Shown here: positions 59,972 through 64,000 of the stretch, piece after piece
Position numbering within the stretch: position 1 is the stretch's first letter
Layout of the letters: the number at the start of each line of letters is the position of its first letter
Source: Bernardetia sp. MNP-M8
GTDB taxonomy: Bacteria; Bacteroidota; Bacteroidia; Cytophagales; Bernardetiaceae
DNA: 64,000 nt
Assembly: GCF_037126285.1 (NCBI RefSeq)
Contig: NZ_CP147012.1
Location: forward strand, 1,612,001 to 1,676,000
Direction: 5' to 3'
The notes under the pieces: model-generated
Told to the model about the DNA's origin: nothing
Seen by the model: the letters and a program-made list of their open reading frames with translations, nothing else
Databases searched by the model: none
Made by a program: the position numbers and the translations under genes

Positions 59972-61600
59972 TTAAGGCAACATAGAAGTAATAAGACCAC
60001 TTCGAATAGTTCGCCAAACATATCTTAATAAACTATCATTGTATTCTCTTTGATATTTTATTTCGCCTTCTTTTCCTTCGACATCTTTGTCTACAACTGT
60101 ATTTAAAAGTCCACTTAAAAATTTACGTTTTTTATCCGAATTTTTCTTTAATAAAGTTACTTCTAAATCATTATAAGTAATGCGAAAAGTTCCTGTTGCA
60201 TATCCATCTCTAATTTTGGCATCAAACTCTGCTCTTTTTATGACTCCTTTATTGGCTTCAAAACGAGTGATGGGAGAAAGCATTTTATTGAGTGATGGAA
60301 TTTGAATTTCTGTACAAAATCCATTGATATTTCCTTCAAATGTCTCTGTATTAAGTGGCATTTCCATGGCAATCTCAATTCTGCTTTCTTTCATAAAATA
60401 CATATCTGCTTTTATTTTGGCAGGTTTAGACTCTTCAAAGTTATGAAAGTTGAGAGCTGTCATATTCAAACTATCAAAGGCAAGGCTTCCTATTCCATCC
60501 AATCCTTCAGCACGCTCTGAATATACAATATTTCCTTTTTCTATTTGCAAAGTATCTATTGCCAAACCAATTTTCCATTCATAAGGCATTTTTTTCTCAC
60601 TAGGTTTTCCATGTCTATTTCTATCTTTCAAAATAGAAATATCAGGATTAAAAACTAGAATTTTGTCAGCTTTTATGAGTTGTCTTTGTAGTGCTTGCCA
60701 ATCTAAATTATGCGCTTCTAACTGTTGCGCTTTTATCTCTCGTTTTTCATCTAAATCTTGAGATAACTGCACATTTTTTACTTTTACAAGGTTATTTCCA
60801 TAGTTTATTTCTCCTATTTTAAAATTTGTACCATTTTGGTGTGCCATTGAATAATTATCAATCAATAGTTTAGCATCAGAAAAACGCAAAACATCTACAT
60901 AAGAAGTATCAAAACTGACAGTATTCAATGTTCCATTTAGCGTATCAACCATTTGTACAAAATCAGCCGTTTTATGATTTAACTGTTCAAAAGAAACTTG
61001 GACTTTTTCTGAGCTAAAACGAAATGTAGGAGGTTTGAGCCATCTAGCATCATCTATTTCTAAGTCTAATTTTTTGAGTTCTATAATTGAATTTGAATTA
61101 TACTGATAACGTCCTGTTAGATTTTGTATTTCCAAAACTCCTACTGAAAGAGGTGCAACTACAAAATTAGCTACTGTATCAGCAGCACCAGAAACACCTT
61201 GTGTAGAATCAGCAACATACTTTATTTCAATAACAGGATTTTGAAGTGTAACTCTATCGGCATGCCATTCTCCTTTCGAAATATATTTCCAAAGACTTGC
61301 CCCTTTAAAAACTACTTTCTCTACATCGATTTTTGCCTTTGGTTTCCCTTTCTCTTCTGCTGAAACACTATCTGTTCTAACTTTAATTTTTTCTAAGGTT
61401 ACTTTTGTAGGTAGTAATTGGACATGAACATCATCTATTTCTATTCTGTAAGGAGATTTTTTATTTTCATTAATAGAAGTAGTAATTTGATTTTTTAAGT
61501 AGTTATCTAAATAATTGACAGCTACAAAACCTCCCACAACAAGCACTAGAATAATGCTTCCTACAATGATAAGGAATTTTTTAGATATAATATTTTTCAT
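59972..61600 (-). CDS. AsmA-like / DUF748-type envelope protein
   Basis: A 542-residue protein with an N-terminal membrane helix (about 8-30) and a long repetitive beta region: RIEIDDVHVQLLPTKVTLEK is the AsmA-like opening, and repeats such as KADKILVFNPDISILKD continue the beta-helix/beta-taco shape of the AsmA/DUF748 group. Such proteins are thought to move phospholipids between membranes. No TamB C-terminal domain is seen. ATG start. Promoter candidate at 61668-61697. Confidence 0.7.
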   Translation of the reverse strand: MKNIISKKFLIIVGSIILVLVVGGFVAVNYLDNYLKNQITTSINENKKSPYRIEIDDVHVQLLPTKVTLEKIKVRTDSVSAEEKGKPKAKIDVEKVVFKGASLWKYISKGEWHADRVTLQNPVIEIKYVADSTQGVSGAADTVANFVVAPLSVGVLEIQNLTGRYQYNSNSIIELKKLDLEIDDARWLKPPTFRFSSEKVQVSFEQLNHKTADFVQMVDTLNGTLNTVSFDTSYVDVLRFSDAKLLIDNYSMAHQNGTNFKIGEINYGNNLVKVKNVQLSQDLDEKREIKAQQLEAHNLDWQALQRQLIKADKILVFNPDISILKDRNRHGKPSEKKMPYEWKIGLAIDTLQIEKGNIVYSERAEGLDGIGSLAFDSLNMTALNFHNFEESKPAKIKADMYFMKESRIEIAMEMPLNTETFEGNINGFCTEIQIPSLNKMLSPITRFEANKGVIKRAEFDAKIRDGYATGTFRITYNDLEVTLLKKNSDKKRKFLSGLLNTVVDKDVEGKEGEIKYQREYNDSLLRYVWRTIRSGLITSMLP

Positions 61601-61667
61601 AAAACAGATAGAATTTTGAGATAGGTATAAAAATAGAGTTTAAAAAATAGGCTTTATAATGAGCCTG

Positions 61668-61697
61668 CAAAAATAAGAACGTTAAACAAAAGGCAAA
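61668..61697 (-). promoter_or_regulatory. Promoter candidate for the AsmA-like gene
   Basis: On the minus strand TTTG (reverse of CAAA 61694-61697) and TATTTTTG (reverse of CAAAAATA 61668-61675) stand 18 nt apart; leader about 60 nt. Confidence 0.5.
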
Positions 61698-61746
61698 GTT
61701 TTTTTTAATACAGAATTAAAGTGAAATAAAACAGAAAAACACAAAA

Positions 61747-61778
61747 AACACTTCCTTTTTAAAGAAAAAAGAAGTGTT
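61747..61778 (-). terminator. Terminator of the PhoD gene
   Basis: AACACTTC (61747-61754) and GAAGTGTT (61771-61778) pair, with an inner A/T stem; on the minus strand TTTTTT follows. It stops the PhoD gene. Confidence 0.75.
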
Positions 61779-61812
61779 CAATTAAAATAAATCAATTTTA
61801 CAGTCATTTTTT

Positions 61813-63912
61813 TTATTTCTCTACTACAACTCTACGGCTAATCTGTCCTTTTGGTGTTTCGAATTGAAGAATATAAACACCTACTGAAAGGTCTTTTACA
61901 GAAAAATGAAGAGCAAAATTTCCACTCACATTTTTTTGTTCATTGATTACTCTTATAGTTTTTCCTTGAGAATCAATAAGTTTGATTTTGACATTCATTG
62001 GACGAGCAACTGCATAATTTACAAGTGCAATTGTAGAAGAAGGATTTGGATACAAACTCAAAATTGCAATATCTGTAAACTCATTTTTTGTAGGAAAAAG
62101 ACCTAAAACTTCATCCACATATTCAGGAACTTCATTTGGTGCTGCTGTTGCTTGTGTAGATTTAGGTTCAGTCTGTGCATCTGCTTTTGTTAGATGATTT
62201 CTTCCATCTGTTGTTAGCCAGCCTTCTCCAAAGTTCTCAATTTCAGAAGGTTCTAACACTTTATCTACAAAAAACCAATCTGCCTGAACAGCACTTTCTT
62301 TAATATCCAAAATAAAGTAACCATGTCTGTCCAAATCAACAAACTTCATGTGAGGATTTGGATTAATGCCTTCTAAAGGTGCAGGAAGAGGTTTGTTAAT
62401 TTGGTATTCTAAAGCTGCTGAAGTAGCTGCACCTACATTTTCATCAAAATTAGCAGAAGCAATACTTGGAGTGGCAAACTCAACAGCTACAGAACCTTCA
62501 CCAGTTGAAGCATTATAAGTAGGAGTTGCCTCATCAAAGCCAAAAATAGATGGACGTTTTGCAACATCAAAGGCAAAAGTAGAATGAAAATCACCTGTCA
62601 GCCAAACTATATTGTCGATAGAATTACCTGACATAAAATCAATAATATTATCTCTTTCTATTGGATAACCATCCCAAATATCTGTAAATGTACTTTCTAC
62701 TTGTGCAGGTGTTTGTGGAGGAGTAAGCGCAGCAGCAGCCCATCCGACATTAAACTCCGAAAAAATAACTTGGTTTCCGATTACTTTCCATTTTGCAGTA
62801 GAGTTACCTAGTTTATCCAAAAACCATTCTTTTTGAGTTTGCCCTAAAAGTGTACGGTTTGGTGCATACATAAGTGGATTTGTAACATCATTAATTTGCT
62901 CATCACGCCCTTCGATACGAGTATCAATCATAATCAAATCCATCAAATTTCCGTAATTAATAACACGATAGATTCCTGTATTTTGCGTTCGGATGGGCAT
63001 CCATTCATCATATACTTTTTTAGAAATTGCTTTTCTATCTGCCCAACTTCCTTCTGTCGAATCAGTATGATTTTGCGCTCCATCTTTGTAAGAATCATTT
63101 GCAAATTCATGGTCATCCCAAATAGTAATGAAAGGATGCTGTTGATGCGCTCTTCGAAGATTATGGTCTAAACGATACAATGAATAACGAGTACGATAAT
63201 CTGCAACAGTCAAAATTTCTGTTTCTGGTTGATGTGAACGTTCGATAAGGTTTGCGCCATACGCTCCTTTTCCATACTCATAAATATAGTCTCCCAAATG
63301 AACAACAGCATCAAGGTCATTTCGGTCTGCAATTCTTCCAAAGGCATTGAAATAACCAGCTTCATAATTTTGACAAGAAACAACAGCAAATTTTAAATGT
63401 TCTGCATTGGTTTCATTAGGAGCTGTCTTGGTACGACCAATAAGTGAATTTGCTTCCAAAGCAGAAAAGTAATAATAATAAGTTGTATTTGGCTGTAAAC
63501 CAACTACATCAATCTTGACTGTAAAATCTCTATCTGCATTTGTAGTAAACTCTCCTTCTGCAACTACATTTTTAAGCTCAACATCAGAAGTTAAATACCA
63601 TTTTACAGGAATATCACTTGTTTGTGTTTCTGTATCTGGTGTTACTCGTGTCCAAATAATTACTCGGTCAGAAAGAGGATCACCAGAAGCAATCCCATGA
63701 TAAAATGGTTTTAGACGCTCTTCGAAAGGTAAGCCATCTTGAACATCATTTTGAGAACTAATCTTGGATATTTTTCTTTTGAGAGAAATAGGAGCAGGTT
63801 GTGCTGTTGGACTGACTATCTTTGTGATTGTGCCAGTATCTTGTCCAAAGACTGGTAAACTAGTTACCGAAAAAGCAATACAATACAAGATAAATAAAGT
63901 AGTTTTTTTCAT
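61813..63912 (-). CDS. PhoD-type alkaline phosphatase with T9SS sorting tail
   Basis: A 699-residue secreted enzyme. A signal peptide ends near FGQ (about 24). The PhoD/purple-acid-like core carries FYHGIASGDPLSDRVIIWTR (N-terminal sandwich), VVSCQNYEAG, VHLGDYIYEYG, WDDHEFANDS and WLTGDFHSTF, the metal-binding motifs of Ca/Fe-dependent PhoD phosphatases or phosphodiesterases. The last about 80 residues (LSLYPNPSSTIALVNYAV...RVVVEK) are a T9SS type A sorting domain, so the enzyme should be on the cell surface. Likely provides phosphate from organic esters. ATG start. A TGCGAA/TTCGCA dyad (63913-63963) lies in its leader. Confidence 0.92.
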   Translation of the reverse strand: MKKTTLFILYCIAFSVTSLPVFGQDTGTITKIVSPTAQPAPISLKRKISKISSQNDVQDGLPFEERLKPFYHGIASGDPLSDRVIIWTRVTPDTETQTSDIPVKWYLTSDVELKNVVAEGEFTTNADRDFTVKIDVVGLQPNTTYYYYFSALEANSLIGRTKTAPNETNAEHLKFAVVSCQNYEAGYFNAFGRIADRNDLDAVVHLGDYIYEYGKGAYGANLIERSHQPETEILTVADYRTRYSLYRLDHNLRRAHQQHPFITIWDDHEFANDSYKDGAQNHTDSTEGSWADRKAISKKVYDEWMPIRTQNTGIYRVINYGNLMDLIMIDTRIEGRDEQINDVTNPLMYAPNRTLLGQTQKEWFLDKLGNSTAKWKVIGNQVIFSEFNVGWAAAALTPPQTPAQVESTFTDIWDGYPIERDNIIDFMSGNSIDNIVWLTGDFHSTFAFDVAKRPSIFGFDEATPTYNASTGEGSVAVEFATPSIASANFDENVGAATSAALEYQINKPLPAPLEGINPNPHMKFVDLDRHGYFILDIKESAVQADWFFVDKVLEPSEIENFGEGWLTTDGRNHLTKADAQTEPKSTQATAAPNEVPEYVDEVLGLFPTKNEFTDIAILSLYPNPSSTIALVNYAVARPMNVKIKLIDSQGKTIRVINEQKNVSGNFALHFSVKDLSVGVYILQFETPKGQISRRVVVEK

Positions 63913-64000
63913 TGCGAAACAATTTTGAATTATTTTAGTGATGGATTTTTAAAATACTTCGCAAGTTGAATTTATAAATTTACTTTATCATTAGTTTTAT

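Noticed and set aside
1-64000. tRNA, rRNA or riboswitch genes
   Set aside because: I scanned the gene-free stretches and saw no recognisable cloverleaf, rRNA or riboswitch motif; an Infernal/tRNAscan run would settle it.

Overview
The window looks like chromosomal DNA of an AT-rich Bacteroidota, most likely order Cytophagales and possibly a Bernardetia/Flexibacter-type marine bacterium (inference). Support: four or more surface or secreted proteins of type IX secretion (T9SS) style, a lipoprotein BamA homologue of the TamL type, a GldM-like protein, Gram-negative envelope genes (lpxA, heptose epimerase, mreBCD), and promoter candidates of the Bacteroidota form TTTG-N18-21-TAnnTTTG. I see no rRNA, tRNA, CRISPR array or prophage.

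Layout. 1-6.4 kb: a rightward redox/copper-type locus (Cys-motif membrane protein, MbnP-like lipoprotein, MauG/MbnH-like dihaem peroxidase, CDLCGC outer-membrane protein, large cytochrome c lipoprotein) with a different palindrome in each of its first three gaps. 6.4-16.6 kb: sugar-phosphate phosphatase, ACC deaminase-like PLP enzyme, OsmC protein, a SpoIIE-type phosphatase, a complete 1,494-bp insertion sequence with 9-bp target duplications, lpxA, a TauE/SafE permease and a DEDDh exonuclease. 17-31.7 kb: TamL, ABC permease, SUKH protein, a second SpoIIE phosphatase with 7TMR sensor, DUF1569 and HD alarmone-hydrolase-like proteins, and a SWIM-SNF2 helicase. 31.8-43.2 kb: a leftward block of two T9SS proteins (cohesin-like and dockerin-like modules), a papain-like cysteine-protease lipoprotein, a LytTR response regulator and its beta-propeller sensor kinase. 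43.4-53.4 kb: J-domain protein, DUF5522 and GldM-like proteins, EgtD, a two-repeat secreted protein, heptose epimerase and mreBCD. 53.8-64 kb: TetR regulator with two operator-like sites, SDR, a third SpoIIE phosphatase, an EEP nuclease/phosphatase lipoprotein, an AsmA-like protein and a PhoD-type phosphatase with a T9SS tail.

How the genes work together. Envelope and cell-shape genes (lpxA, HldD, GmhB-like, TamL, MreBCD) are ordinary core functions. The 0-6 kb locus is best explained as copper handling in which a MauG-type enzyme modifies its MbnP partner. Three PP2C/SpoIIE phosphatases with three different sensor ends point to regulation by serine/threonine dephosphorylation.

The least expected structure is non-coding. 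A 34-nt palindrome with an 11-bp stem and a fixed 12-nt loop occurs four times, once in frame inside the ACC deaminase-like gene, much as Rickettsia palindromic elements do. One copy sits inside a larger nested 143-bp cruciform-like structure. Two unrelated 90-bp inverted-repeat elements and several variable-stem palindromes fill other gaps.
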